Positions 1-7,594 of a stretch of 30,864 bases of DNA are shown here, piece by piece. This DNA is from a virus. Under the pieces are notes generated by a model that saw only the letters and a list, made by a program, of their open reading frames with translations, ran no database searches and was not told the origin of the DNA. Within the stretch, counting starts at the first letter, position 1. Each line of letters starts with the position of its first letter. The translations under genes and the position numbers were made by a program. The stretch is from positions 1-30,864 of IMG/VR virus record IMGVR_UViG_3300032516_003734; one strand, written 5' to 3'.

Positions 1-144
1 TGGTGCGTGCGTGTCACCGACAGCATCGCGATCACCGACATGAGTGGCGCCACGCAGATCATCGTGGACCAGGGCACGCGGACGGGCGCGGACGGGAAGA
101 TCGAGCTCGCCATCACGATCAGGGAATCGGAGGTTCTGCTGTGA
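1..144 (+). CDS. C-terminal end of an unrecognised protein (partial)
   Basis: The reading frame is open from the first base and ends at TGA 142-144, so the start lies outside the window. The visible 47 residues are rich in beta-branched residues (IAITDMSGATQIIVDQG) and look like a beta-strand-rich C-terminus. The stop overlaps the GTG start of the next gene in a GTGA junction, so the two are probably translated together. Function unknown. Confidence 0.6.
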   Translation, partial: WCVRVTDSIAITDMSGATQIIVDQGTRTGADGKIELAITIRESEVLL

Positions 145-536
145 GCTTCACACCAGTCAGGCGTCATCTCTCGTTCGTCGGCGACAACTACGAGAACGAT
201 CAGGCGTATGCGCCCCCGGCGCCGTACGCGACGTACCCGCTCTCGATGGGTCTCGGCCAGCTCGCGCCCCCGGCGCCGCTTCCGTCGGGCGGCTTCAGCC
301 TCGCGCGCATCAACCTGCGGCAGGTGATGCTCGGCGTCGTCATCGTCGTGATCGTCGCGCTCATCATGCGCCAGATGATGAAGCTCGCGAAGAACACCTC
401 GAAGGTCGAGCGCAACGCCGTCGTCTCGCGTCTGTCGACGAAGGAGCTGGCGACGCGTCTCTACGACCGGCTCGAATCCAAGGGCAGCAAGACGAACGCG
501 ACGACGATGCGGTCGCTGGAGCGGCTCGGCCGGTGA
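141..536 (+). CDS. Small single-pass membrane protein, unknown function
   Basis: 131 residues starting at GTG 141, which overlaps the upstream stop by 4 bp. The N-terminal third is Pro/Ala/Tyr-rich (YAPPAPYATYP). One strong hydrophobic segment lies at about residues 56-76 (VMLGVVIVVIVALIM), followed by a basic, helical C-terminal tail. No family was recognised. It sits in a run of small ORFs joined by 4-bp overlaps, and the next gene also encodes a membrane protein. It could be a virion, host-envelope or lysis-associated protein; the sequence does not decide. Confidence 0.7.
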   Translation: MSFTPVRRHLSFVGDNYENDQAYAPPAPYATYPLSMGLGQLAPPAPLPSGGFSLARINLRQVMLGVVIVVIVALIMRQMMKLAKNTSKVERNAVVSRLSTKELATRLYDRLESKGSKTNATTMRSLERLGR

Positions 537-751
537 CCCGGACGGCCAAGATGGTCGCGGGCGGCGTCGTCGCGCTCGCGGTCCTTGGGGCGTTCGTCGT
601 CCCGCTGCCCATCCCGGGCGGCGGCGCGATGGTCAGGGACAACAGGCGGTCGTTGCGGCGACTGCTCGGGCTTTCGACGGCTCAGGACACGGCCGATTAC
701 GCCGCGGCCGACGCAGCGCGCGCGGCGATCGCAGCGAGGGGTGGCCGATGA
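533..751 (+). CDS. Small membrane protein with N-terminal hydrophobic segment
   Basis: 72 residues from GTG 533, a GTGA overlap with the previous stop. Residues 8-25 form a hydrophobic segment (VAGGVVALAVLGAFVVPL) that could be a signal anchor. It is followed by a Gly/Pro turn, a basic stretch (RDNRRSLRRLLG) and an Ala-rich helix. No Cys or lipobox is seen. Function unknown; the pairing with the preceding membrane protein suggests a shared role. Confidence 0.65.
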   Translation: MTRTAKMVAGGVVALAVLGAFVVPLPIPGGGAMVRDNRRSLRRLLGLSTAQDTADYAAADAARAAIAARGGR

Positions 752-924
752 GCGAGTCGGCACCGAAGTACCGCGCGTACGCCTTCGACCCGAAGACGGG
801 GCGCGCAGCGCCGGTGCCGAACGTGATGTTCGACGTGAAGGCGAGCCGGCTAGCCCCGCTGCCACCTCCGCCCGCCGAGAGCTTCATCGAGTTTCTGGAG
901 CGCATCACATGTTCAAGCGCGTGA
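748..924 (+). CDS. Small hypothetical protein
   Basis: 58 residues from ATG 748, overlapping the previous stop by 4 bp (ATGA). A Pro-rich stretch (LAPLPPPPAES) lies near the C-terminus. The frame ends at TGA 922-924, 16 bp inside the next gene. It is supported by its position in an overlapping gene string and by the good start context; no family was recognised. Confidence 0.55.
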   Translation: MSESAPKYRAYAFDPKTGRAAPVPNVMFDVKASRLAPLPPPPAESFIEFLERITCSSA

Positions 925-1250
925 ACGGCAAGCTTGTGAAGGTGGAGAAGGCGCCCAAGGTCCTGGTGAAGGACGGTCGCCAGATGGCGGTGCTTCGTCC
1001 GATCTCGCCAGAAGCTGCGAAGCTCGCTCTCGACAAGGCCAAGCAGATGGTCACGGAGAAGAGCGACGACCAGGAACGCTTCAACGCCATTCTCTCTGAG
1101 CAGGGGACGATGATCTTCGCGGGTTTCGCAAGCACGAAGGGCAGGCTGCTCGATCCGAAGACGCTCGAAGACATCGGACCGATAGAGCCCGGTGACTCGT
1201 TCGTCGCGGTCGACGATCTGCACAACTTCAAGCCGGTCCCGCAGGGATGA
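909..1250 (+). CDS. Hypothetical protein, Lys-rich
   Basis: 113 residues, ATG 909 (MFKRVNGKLVKVEK). It overlaps the upstream gene by 16 bp in another frame. It is basic at the N-terminus and mixed alpha/beta downstream (GTMIFAGFASTKGRLLDP, PGDSFVAVDDLHNF). No catalytic motif or family is recognisable. Gene spacing to the next ORF is a single base. Confidence 0.65.
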   Translation: MFKRVNGKLVKVEKAPKVLVKDGRQMAVLRPISPEAAKLALDKAKQMVTEKSDDQERFNAILSEQGTMIFAGFASTKGRLLDPKTLEDIGPIEPGDSFVAVDDLHNFKPVPQG

Positions 1251-1251
1251 C

Positions 1252-1482
1252 ATGGCGCCCCGAGTCCAGCGCATCCGTGCGTATGCCGAGCGCTTCCACG
1301 AGTCGCTGACAGCCGGGCTCGACCTCGAAGACGTCGTACGGGCGCTCGCGGACGCGTGCAAGCGTGCGATCGAAGACGAGACGCCGCCGAGCACGAAGGC
1401 ACGCAAGCGGAAGATCGCGTTCTACGCCCGGTGCGCCGAAGTGTTCGACGAGGCCGCGGTGAAAATCAAGGAAGCGTCGTGA
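1252..1482 (+). CDS. Small helical hypothetical protein
   Basis: 76 residues from ATG 1252, one base after the previous stop. Composition and pattern suggest an all-helical protein (AYAERFHESLTAGLDLED, RKRKIAFYARCAEVFDEA). It is followed by a GTGA overlap with the next gene. Function unknown. Confidence 0.6.
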   Translation: MAPRVQRIRAYAERFHESLTAGLDLEDVVRALADACKRAIEDETPPSTKARKRKIAFYARCAEVFDEAAVKIKEAS

Positions 1483-2252
1483 CGCGCAACCCGCGAGCCT
1501 CAATCTCCGCCGCCGATGCGCGTCTCTTCGCCGAGGAACTGATCACCGGGCGCGGTCGCCTGGCGCAGTTCGCGGCAAAATACCCGCACCTGCGCACGGC
1601 TTCACAGAAAACGCTGGCTGCGATCTGCGGCGAGACGATCCCACTCTTCCGTCACGTCACGCTGAGGGAGGACGCAGCGACCGGACTCCGCGAGGAGACG
1701 GCGGCATCGACGACGCTGTCGCCGGCGTACGTGCTCACACTTGCGGCGGACGCACCGTCCGCCGTGACCACGCGCGACGCCTTCGTCCATCTCAAGCCGG
1801 TCCTCCTGCGGTACGACATCGACCCTAGCCGCGTACTCGTCTTCGTCCCAGTGGTGGCGGCGTACGTGGTCGAAGACCGCGGCCCGGCGCTGAAGCGCAT
1901 GCGTATCGAGTGCCGCGGCGAGAGCTACTCGGCGCTGGATGCCATCATGAGGGTCCGCGGCCTCGGAGAGCAGGAGGTGTTCGCCAACCTATCCGGCCTG
2001 AAGCCAGCCGTGTTCGAGTTCACGAAGCGTCTCGACCTGGCGCGAGCGCGAGAGTGGCTGCGCGGGGACATCCGCACCGGACGCGACGCGGTTCGCGAGA
2101 TGAAGCTCGACGGGCATTTCTTCGCTGAGTGGCACAACGGTCGCCTCGTCCCGGCCGGCGAGGAGGAGGAGGTTGCTCGGTTCGATGAGATGTTCGCGCA
2201 GCTCGAAGAGTTCTTCGGCGACCCGTGCGATATCGGGGATGATTTCCTGTGA
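1479..2252 (+). CDS. Hypothetical protein, 257 aa
   Basis: Start GTG 1479, forming a GTGA overlap with the upstream stop. This is the first larger ORF of the window. The middle portion contains hydrophobic strands (RVLVFVPVVAAYVVEDRG) and the C-terminus is strongly acidic (EEEEVARFDEMFAQLEEFF). No motif identifies an activity. Its stop overlaps the start of the cyclotransferase-like gene, so they are likely co-translated. Confidence 0.65.
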   Translation: MTRNPRASISAADARLFAEELITGRGRLAQFAAKYPHLRTASQKTLAAICGETIPLFRHVTLREDAATGLREETAASTTLSPAYVLTLAADAPSAVTTRDAFVHLKPVLLRYDIDPSRVLVFVPVVAAYVVEDRGPALKRMRIECRGESYSALDAIMRVRGLGEQEVFANLSGLKPAVFEFTKRLDLARAREWLRGDIRTGRDAVREMKLDGHFFAEWHNGRLVPAGEEEEVARFDEMFAQLEEFFGDPCDIGDDFL

Positions 2253-2692
2253 TCTTCCTCTTCAGCTACGGCTCGAACCACCCGGCGCAGATGGCGGAGC
2301 GCCTGGGGCGCAGCGTCGAGACGATGGGGGCATTCCTGCCGGGCTACGTCCGCGTCTTTCGCGGCTGGTCGCAGCGCTGGGAGGGCGGCGTCGCATCGCT
2401 GAAGAAGGAAAAGGGCGGCGTCGTCTTCGGGCTCGTCGTCGAGGTGGACTGGGCCGACCTGGAGAAGATGGACCGCTTCGAGGGCGTGGCCTCCGGCAAC
2501 TACAAGCGCCAAGGCGTCACCGTCGCTCTGGCCACCGGCGAGCGCGCGAAGGCTATTGCGTACGTCTCCACCAGCACCGGGTTCAATGCGCCGAGCCGCG
2601 GGTATCTTGAGGCGGTCGCGAAGACCGTGGGGACGCATTGGCGTAATGAGCGCGACGCAAAGATCACGTGGCAGGACATCACGGTTCGATGA
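2249..2692 (+). CDS. Gamma-glutamylcyclotransferase-like (AIG2/GGCT fold) protein
   Basis: 147 residues from GTG 2249 (GTGA overlap). The N-terminus carries the family signature YGSN at residues 7-10, the loop that binds the gamma-glutamyl substrate. A candidate catalytic Glu (E78) lies in the segment DLEKMDRFEGV, followed by a typical Y-x-R strand. Enzymes of this fold release 5-oxoproline from gamma-glutamyl amino acids or gamma-glutamylamines. Length fits the family. Phage genomes often carry such genes, but the substrate here cannot be told from sequence. Confidence 0.75.
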   Translation: MIFLFSYGSNHPAQMAERLGRSVETMGAFLPGYVRVFRGWSQRWEGGVASLKKEKGGVVFGLVVEVDWADLEKMDRFEGVASGNYKRQGVTVALATGERAKAIAYVSTSTGFNAPSRGYLEAVAKTVGTHWRNERDAKITWQDITVR

Positions 2693-3120
2693 GCTGGAAG
2701 CCGACACTCGCGCAGGTCGAAGCAGTCGGCGAGGGGCCCTTCATTGCGGGGCGCTCGTGGACGTATCGGCAGGTCTCCGTCGAAAACCTTTCACGCATAC
2801 CGTTCGAGGACGAGGAGTACGCCGCGGAAAACGACGAACTCGACCCGAAGGGTGGAATCAAATACGTGTGGAAGCTGGCCCAACTGATGAAGGACGGTAC
2901 CGCGCTTCCGCCCGCGATCGGCTTCCCCGACTCCAACGAGAAGGACGTAATCCATCTCGCCGACGGAAACCACCGCGTCGCCGCCGCGGTTCTCCTTGGA
3001 CGCAGGCGTGTTCCCGTCGTCGTTTTCGACGGTACGCAGCCACGCTGGCCGAAGGGAAGCCGACTGAACCCAAACAGGAAGCGCAGCAGCAAGCGCTCGT
3101 CTCGGGGATGGAAGTCATGA
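2689..3120 (+). CDS. ParB/sulfiredoxin-like nuclease-fold protein
   Basis: 143 residues, ATG 2689 overlapping the previous stop (ATGA). Residues 92-110 contain DGNHRVAAAVLLGRRRVPV, the ParB/Srx signature in which a His/Arg-containing loop follows the DG pair. The C-terminus is very basic (NPNRKRSSKRSSRGWK). In this superfamily the fold can hydrolyse CTP, cleave DNA or reduce sulfinic acid. No HTH follows the domain, so it is not a classical partition ParB. A phage DNA-binding or nuclease role is plausible but inferred. Confidence 0.6.
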   Translation: MSWKPTLAQVEAVGEGPFIAGRSWTYRQVSVENLSRIPFEDEEYAAENDELDPKGGIKYVWKLAQLMKDGTALPPAIGFPDSNEKDVIHLADGNHRVAAAVLLGRRRVPVVVFDGTQPRWPKGSRLNPNRKRSSKRSSRGWKS

Positions 3121-3968
3121 AGCGCAACCCGCTCCTCGCGAAGCCGCCCATCGCGGTGCACCGCCTCACCGACACGACCCGCTTCCGCAGGCTCTTCGGG
3201 CGCCTGCCGCGCGAGTCCGACTACGAGGGCGTGCACACGACGGGCAGCCGGCTGATCGCGGGCGCGTACGCGATGGGCACCTGGGACAACGGCGAGGGCT
3301 ACCCGGTCATCGTCACGCTCGACGTCAGCGGGCTCAAGCCGCTCCCGGACGTCGACGCGATGCTCCGCGGCGCCGAGGCCGTGGCTGACCTGCTCGGGCA
3401 GTACCGCTCCGAGGTGAAGACGGGGGCGACCTTCTACTCGCTGCTGAACGAGGACGACTTCGCGCAGAGCGAGACACAGGCGGGCGCAGACCCATCGGCC
3501 TTCATCTTCGAGGACATCGGGACACACGTGCTGACCGCCATCGAGGGCGAGGCCAAGTCGGAGGCGGTGTTCAAGGCGTTCCTCAAGAGCGGCAAGCTCC
3601 CGGACAGCGTGCTCACGCGCATGGTCAACCAGCAGCGGTACCTCAACGACTTCGACATCGACCGTGTCGTCCGCATCGAGGCGCTCCGACCCTGGTGGCG
3701 CCAGGTGCTGTTCGGAGAGGACGACGGCGAGGCCGACGCGGAGATCGAACGGGTGGAGGGGCTCGGCTACCAGGTCTTCACGATTGCCGACCTTCCGTTC
3801 CAGGACCACGACATCCAGACGAAGAAGCTATGGGAGGCGCCGGACGCCAAGAAGCGCAAGAAGGTCGAGTACCACGGGACGACGAGCCTCGTGATCGAGC
3901 TGGCGTTCCCCGGGCTCATCCCCGAGGAGACGCCGTTTCCGATCTCCGAGGCCGACGAGGAGGAGTGA
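3117..3968 (+). CDS. Possible ADP-ribosyltransferase-like protein
   Basis: 283 residues. I chose ATG 3117 because it makes an ATGA overlap and has a purine-rich GGGGATGGAAG upstream; ATG 3108 lacks an SD-like sequence at the right distance. The N-terminal half (VHRLTD, then GVHTTGSRLIAGAYAMG and VIVTLDVSGLKPLPD) resembles the strand-loop-strand layout of phage ART-like proteins. A second element, EYHGTTS, near the C-terminus recalls the H-Y/H-G-T motifs of ART and RNA 2'-phosphotransferase folds. No complete catalytic triad is assignable, so the call is tentative. It may be a structural or modifying protein instead. Confidence 0.35.
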   Translation: MKRNPLLAKPPIAVHRLTDTTRFRRLFGRLPRESDYEGVHTTGSRLIAGAYAMGTWDNGEGYPVIVTLDVSGLKPLPDVDAMLRGAEAVADLLGQYRSEVKTGATFYSLLNEDDFAQSETQAGADPSAFIFEDIGTHVLTAIEGEAKSEAVFKAFLKSGKLPDSVLTRMVNQQRYLNDFDIDRVVRIEALRPWWRQVLFGEDDGEADAEIERVEGLGYQVFTIADLPFQDHDIQTKKLWEAPDAKKRKKVEYHGTTSLVIELAFPGLIPEETPFPISEADEEE

Positions 3969-4162
3969 CGCGCTCGCTCTGGACGGCTGGCCCTTCGCGC
4001 GCCGAGTGGCTCGACCAGCTCACCGTTCGCCCGCTCGCCGGCGCCGAGGTTGCGGAGATCCGCTCCCGCGTCCAGGCGGAAGAGGACGTTGGCCCGTTCC
4101 GGTGCGAGTGCATGCAGTGCCGGTTGCGTAGGTTGCAAGAATCCGGTACATCGTCGCCATGA
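3965..4162 (+). CDS. Small Cys-containing hypothetical protein
   Basis: 65 residues from GTG 3965 (GTGA overlap). The C-terminal half has a C-x-C-x2-C cluster (FRCECMQCRLRRLQE), a possible metal site. Two more Cys-rich small proteins follow, so the three may share a metal-binding theme. Function unknown. Confidence 0.5.
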   Translation: MTRSLWTAGPSRAEWLDQLTVRPLAGAEVAEIRSRVQAEEDVGPFRCECMQCRLRRLQESGTSSP

Positions 4163-4431
4163 CCCTAATGTGGAAGTGCGATGTGTGTGAGAAGACGGGC
4201 GAGAGCCCGACGAGCGCGAGCCAGTTCCGGCTGATGCCGAAGGGCTGGCGCATGCGTGAGGGACGTGTTCCGAGCAGGAACGAGGTCGAGGTCCACGTGT
4301 GCTCGGACAAGTGCGCGAAACGCTACGACGCGGCGGAGGCCGATGAGGTCGGCTTCGCGTGGCGCAGGCCCGACGCCGAAACGCTCGACGCCGAAACGAA
4401 GCATTCGGTCCGCCCGCTCACGGTGAAGTGA
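4159..4431 (+). CDS. Zinc-ribbon-like small protein
   Basis: 90 residues from ATG 4159 (ATGA overlap). Two Cys pairs, CDVC at residues 7-10 and CSDKC about 40 residues later, have the spacing of a treble-clef or zinc-ribbon site. The C-terminal tail is acidic then polar. Likely a metal-binding protein; partner and role unknown. Confidence 0.6.
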   Translation: MTLMWKCDVCEKTGESPTSASQFRLMPKGWRMREGRVPSRNEVEVHVCSDKCAKRYDAAEADEVGFAWRRPDAETLDAETKHSVRPLTVK

Positions 4432-4793
4432 TGGAGCCAACGCCACAGCAGTTCATCGTCCACTGCGCGGCCTGCCGCAAGCAGCTCGGCTCGGTGAGCA
4501 ACCAGGGCTGGCTCTGGACGCGAGGTCCGGCGCGTCTCGTGAACCGCAAGCGGTTCATCACATCGCTGCCATGCGACGGCGACGTGTCCAATCTCCCTGA
4601 GCACGCGGCCCCCGCCGACGACTTCCGCATGCGGTCCGTCGAGCGCAGCAGAGGCGAGCCCGAGTACCGTATCTGGGAGTACCCGTACACGTGCGACGCC
4701 GACGCCTGTCTGGAGGCGCTCGGGCCGGAGTGGGGTCCCAAGGACGTCGGACCACCGTTCACGCTCATGCCGGCGGGACGAGTCCTCTCGTAG
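4431..4793 (+). CDS. Cys-rich hypothetical protein
   Basis: 120 residues, ATG 4431 overlapping the previous stop by one base (TGATG). It contains CAAC near the N-terminus and CDADAC near the C-terminus, another possible split metal site. This is the last gene of the left plus-strand string; a 55-bp intergenic segment with a promoter follows. Confidence 0.6.
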   Translation: MEPTPQQFIVHCAACRKQLGSVSNQGWLWTRGPARLVNRKRFITSLPCDGDVSNLPEHAAPADDFRMRSVERSRGEPEYRIWEYPYTCDADACLEALGPEWGPKDVGPPFTLMPAGRVLS

Positions 4794-4798
4794 CGAGA

Positions 4799-4859
4799 AC
4801 ATGTCCGACACAGTTGCGCCCAGCCCCCGCCAAGAGTAGGGTCGCGACATGTCCGACAC
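4799..4859 (+). repeat. 13-bp direct repeat duplicating the start of the GT4 gene
   Basis: ACATGTCCGACAC occurs at 4799-4811 and again at 4847-4859, where its ATG is the start codon of the glycosyltransferase. The upstream copy opens a 12-codon mini-ORF (4801-4839, MSDTVAPSPRQE) that stops before the real gene. The two peptides share MSDT. Confidence 0.8.
4814..4842 (+). promoter_or_regulatory. Promoter for the glycosyltransferase operon, probably leaderless
   Basis: TTGCGC (4814-4819), a 17-bp spacer, then TAGGGT (4837-4842). The -10 hexamer fits the TAnnnT form used by actinobacterial sigmaA-type factors. It ends 6 bp before ATG 4849, so transcription would begin at or next to the A of the start codon. 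No ribosome-binding site precedes the ATG, which agrees with a leaderless transcript. Confidence 0.6.
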
Positions 4860-6213
4860 CCCGGCAGCTCCCGTCACCGACGAGTACGTCGACCGCACCG
4901 CCGACGAGGTGCAGATCCTCGAACGCCAGTTCAAGGGTGGCGGCTACGGCGGCCAGCAGCCGTACATCGCACCGCCCGCGCCGGGTCACGACACGAAGGG
5001 GCTCTGGCACTACTTCCCGGCGCACGGGCGCTCCGGCTACTCGACGCATGCGATCGCGCTGCACCGGATGCTGCTCGACGAGATGAAGATCCCGACGTCG
5101 CTCGTTCCGCACCGCATGGCCGCGCTCGACATCGACCAGTTCCCGGAGGACCGGGCGGAGATGCTGACGAAGTGGATGGCCGATGCCGTCGGCATCCCCG
5201 AGGCGATCATCGTCTCGCTGCCGCCCGACGTCGGCATGTATGACATGACGCGGGCACTCGTGAACTATGTCGCCGGTCCGGAGTGCACCGAGACGAGCGA
5301 GCACACCGCCGCGCTCGTCAACAGCGACAAGATCACAGCGCTCTGGTGCGTGAGCCCGTTCACCGCTCGCGCGTACACGAACGCGGGCGTGGATCCCGCC
5401 AAGGTGTTCGTGGTCCGGCCGCCGATCTGCGACGGCGTCTGGCGCGATATGTTCACGCCGCTCGCCGAGCTGCGACGGTACCAGGAGGTTCACGGTGCTC
5501 GGCCGAAGAGCAGCGACACGTTCGTCTTCGGCACGCTCGGGGCATGGCACGAACGCAAGGGCTTCCACGACCTCGTTCGCGCCTATTTCTCGACGTTCAA
5601 GCGTACGGACGCCGTCGAGCTGCACATCCGAACGTCGTCCTTCGACAGCAAGCTGACCATCAAGAAGTTCGAGGAGAAGGTCATCGCGGAGATCGCAGAG
5701 ATCGCCAAGGAGTTCGGCGACAACGACTTCCCGGCGAGCAAGAAGCAGCCGCGCATCAAGCTCCTCACGGGCACCTCGCTCACCGAGCAGCAGGTCATCG
5801 CCTGGCTCGGGTCGTTCGACTGCTTCGTGAACCCGTCGTACGGCGAGGGTCTCGGCATCCCGCAGATGTGGGCGATGGCGCAGGGCGTGTCGCTGATCTC
5901 ATCGGACTTCGGCGCTGTCGGCGAGTTCGCGGCGGGCACCGACTACGTCTTCAGGTCGAAGTCGACGCCGGTTCCGGCGTCGATGCGCGGTCACGCGGCG
6001 ATCTGGGGCGAGAAGTCGCTGTGGGGCGGCTACGACGTCGCCGACCTGGCGACTCAGATGCGCTACGCCGAGGACACGCGTCCGGGCATCAACGCCGTGC
6101 TCGCCGCTGACGTGCGCGAGCATTTCTCGTACGCCAAGAGCCGTCAGGGGCTGGTGAACGCGCTCGCGCACGTCTGCCGTCCCGAGGTGCTCGATAGGTG
6201 GCTGACGCCGTGA
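4849..6213 (+). CDS. GT4-family (GT-B) glycosyltransferase
   Basis: 454 residues. The C-terminal Rossmann half has the GT4 hallmarks: FGTLGAWHERKGFHDLVRA at about 227-245 (strand plus 'K-G' loop) and YGEGLGIPQMWAMAQG at 331-346, where the E-x7-E-like segment binds the nucleotide-sugar donor. The N-terminus has the acceptor-side signature HGRSGYSTHA (59-68). It transfers a sugar from an activated donor, probably in the cytoplasm; donor and acceptor cannot be read from sequence. ATG 4849 is placed by the leaderless promoter. It is the first gene of a module with three more transferases and a methyltransferase. Confidence 0.88.
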   Translation: MSDTPAAPVTDEYVDRTADEVQILERQFKGGGYGGQQPYIAPPAPGHDTKGLWHYFPAHGRSGYSTHAIALHRMLLDEMKIPTSLVPHRMAALDIDQFPEDRAEMLTKWMADAVGIPEAIIVSLPPDVGMYDMTRALVNYVAGPECTETSEHTAALVNSDKITALWCVSPFTARAYTNAGVDPAKVFVVRPPICDGVWRDMFTPLAELRRYQEVHGARPKSSDTFVFGTLGAWHERKGFHDLVRAYFSTFKRTDAVELHIRTSSFDSKLTIKKFEEKVIAEIAEIAKEFGDNDFPASKKQPRIKLLTGTSLTEQQVIAWLGSFDCFVNPSYGEGLGIPQMWAMAQGVSLISSDFGAVGEFAAGTDYVFRSKSTPVPASMRGHAAIWGEKSLWGGYDVADLATQMRYAEDTRPGINAVLAADVREHFSYAKSRQGLVNALAHVCRPEVLDRWLTP

Positions 6214-7307
6214 TCGACATCGTCGGGCACTTCGGATCGCGGCTCTCGTACGCGACGGTCACGGACCAGGTCGTCCGCGGTCTGTTGGCATGCGACAAGC
6301 TCGGTCGCATCACGAACCTCGACGACAAGTTCATCGACGACGCACTCGCGGCGCGTTCGCATCCCGGGCGCGGCAAGAAGGTCCTCCTGCTCGCCGACGC
6401 CCGTGACTGGCTCGTTGAGGCAATGGCCGCTGAGTACGGCCGCGAGAACGTCGCGATCTTCCTGTGCCCGAACACGAACCAGCTCTCCGACGAGCGTCAG
6501 CGCGCGTGTCACCAGGTCGACCGCATCTACACGCCTTCGCGCTGGTGCTCGAATACGATCCTCGACACCGTGTTCCGTCAGGAACGATTCGGCATGGTCC
6601 ACGTGCAGCCGCTCGGCGTCGACTCGCCGTTCAGCACCAGCAACAGCCAAGGCAAAGCGCACAACGACCCGTCGCGCCTCTCGATGCTCCACGTCACGAC
6701 CGACACGTTCTGGCCGGGCCGCAAGGGTACCGAGGAGCTGCTCAAGGCTTGGAAGCTCGCGGAGATGGACCGCATCGCGCGCCTGACCATCCACTGCCTG
6801 CCTCAGCTCTACGGGACGCTGCACCAGGAACTCGGCGACCTCGACCTCATCGACAAGGTGAAGCTCATCTCTGCGCCGGCACGCGGCTGCACGCCCGAAG
6901 ATCTGTTCGAGCTGGTGGGCAAGCACGACTTGCTGGTCGCGCCGTCGCGCTCCGAGGGCTTCGGCATCATGCCGCTCTCGGCGCTCGTCAGCGGCACGCC
7001 GGTTCTGACCACCGCGGGCACCGGTCAGAACGAGTACCTCGCGGAGACGGACGGCGAGGGGGAGCCGGTGCTCGGCGGCTGGTTGCAGATCCCCACGTTC
7101 GGAGACGACAAGCTGGAGGGCGAGGACGGCTCCGCCCCGTGCATTCGTCCTGACCAGCTCGCGTTCTCGCTCGTCGCCGGGCGTCGTCTGTACGACGATC
7201 TGCTCCGCGGAGCGCAGAAGAACCAGAAGGTGCAGGCCAACTGGTCGTGGTTCGAGAGACGCAACGAGTGGGTGAAGTCATTGGTCGAGTGGGAGGAAGC
7301 AACATGA
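6210..7307 (+). CDS. GT4-family (GT-B) glycosyltransferase, second copy
   Basis: 365 residues from GTG 6210, a GTGA overlap with the first transferase and preceded by AGGTGG at 8 bp. An alternative GTG at 6198 lies 12 bp upstream in frame. The C-terminal half has DTFWPGRKGTEELLKAW (about 165-181) and SRSEGFGIMPLSALVSG (246-262), the donor-binding E-x7-E-like loop of GT4 enzymes. The N-terminal acceptor domain is shorter than in the neighbour and only weakly alike. The pair probably acts in sequence on one glycan. Confidence 0.87.
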   Translation: MIDIVGHFGSRLSYATVTDQVVRGLLACDKLGRITNLDDKFIDDALAARSHPGRGKKVLLLADARDWLVEAMAAEYGRENVAIFLCPNTNQLSDERQRACHQVDRIYTPSRWCSNTILDTVFRQERFGMVHVQPLGVDSPFSTSNSQGKAHNDPSRLSMLHVTTDTFWPGRKGTEELLKAWKLAEMDRIARLTIHCLPQLYGTLHQELGDLDLIDKVKLISAPARGCTPEDLFELVGKHDLLVAPSRSEGFGIMPLSALVSGTPVLTTAGTGQNEYLAETDGEGEPVLGGWLQIPTFGDDKLEGEDGSAPCIRPDQLAFSLVAGRRLYDDLLRGAQKNQKVQANWSWFERRNEWVKSLVEWEEAT

Positions 7308-7594
7308 GCGAGAAGAGCAAGTCGAAGGGTTCGGTTCTTCGTGAGCTGGGCGGCGGCTCGGTCCGCGTGGTGACCACGCGACAGGACTGGGAGACGCGGC
7401 AGATCGGCAAGGGCGACCAGACCGGCTACGCCGTCGGCCTGTCGCTCGTGTCGTTCCAGGCGGAGAGCTACCGCGAGTCCTCGCCCGACAGCGACATCTG
7501 GGACTTCGTGGTGCAGGAGGGGCCGGAACGGTTCCACGTGTACCTCGGGGGAGACGAGATCTTCCTCTTGTATGTGCCCAGCGCGGTGCTGTGA
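7304..7594 (+). CDS. Hypothetical protein, 96 aa
   Basis: ATG 7304 overlaps the upstream stop (ATGA) and follows GGGAGGAAG. The N-terminus is basic and low-complexity (MSEKSKSKGS); the rest alternates short strands (SVRVVTTRQDW, IFLLYVP) as in a small beta-rich domain. No family was recognised. It directly precedes the DUF2829/Tad2-like gene. Confidence 0.65.
   Translation: MSEKSKSKGSVLRELGGGSVRVVTTRQDWETRQIGKGDQTGYAVGLSLVSFQAESYRESSPDSDIWDFVVQEGPERFHVYLGGDEIFLLYVPSAVL

Noticed and set aside
633-1406. Long open frames on the strand opposite the plus genes (for example 633-1406, 2679-3809, 10464-11786)
   Set aside because: GC-rich codon usage keeps antisense frames open; they are low-complexity (Arg/Ala/His) and lack starts, SD and neighbours that fit.
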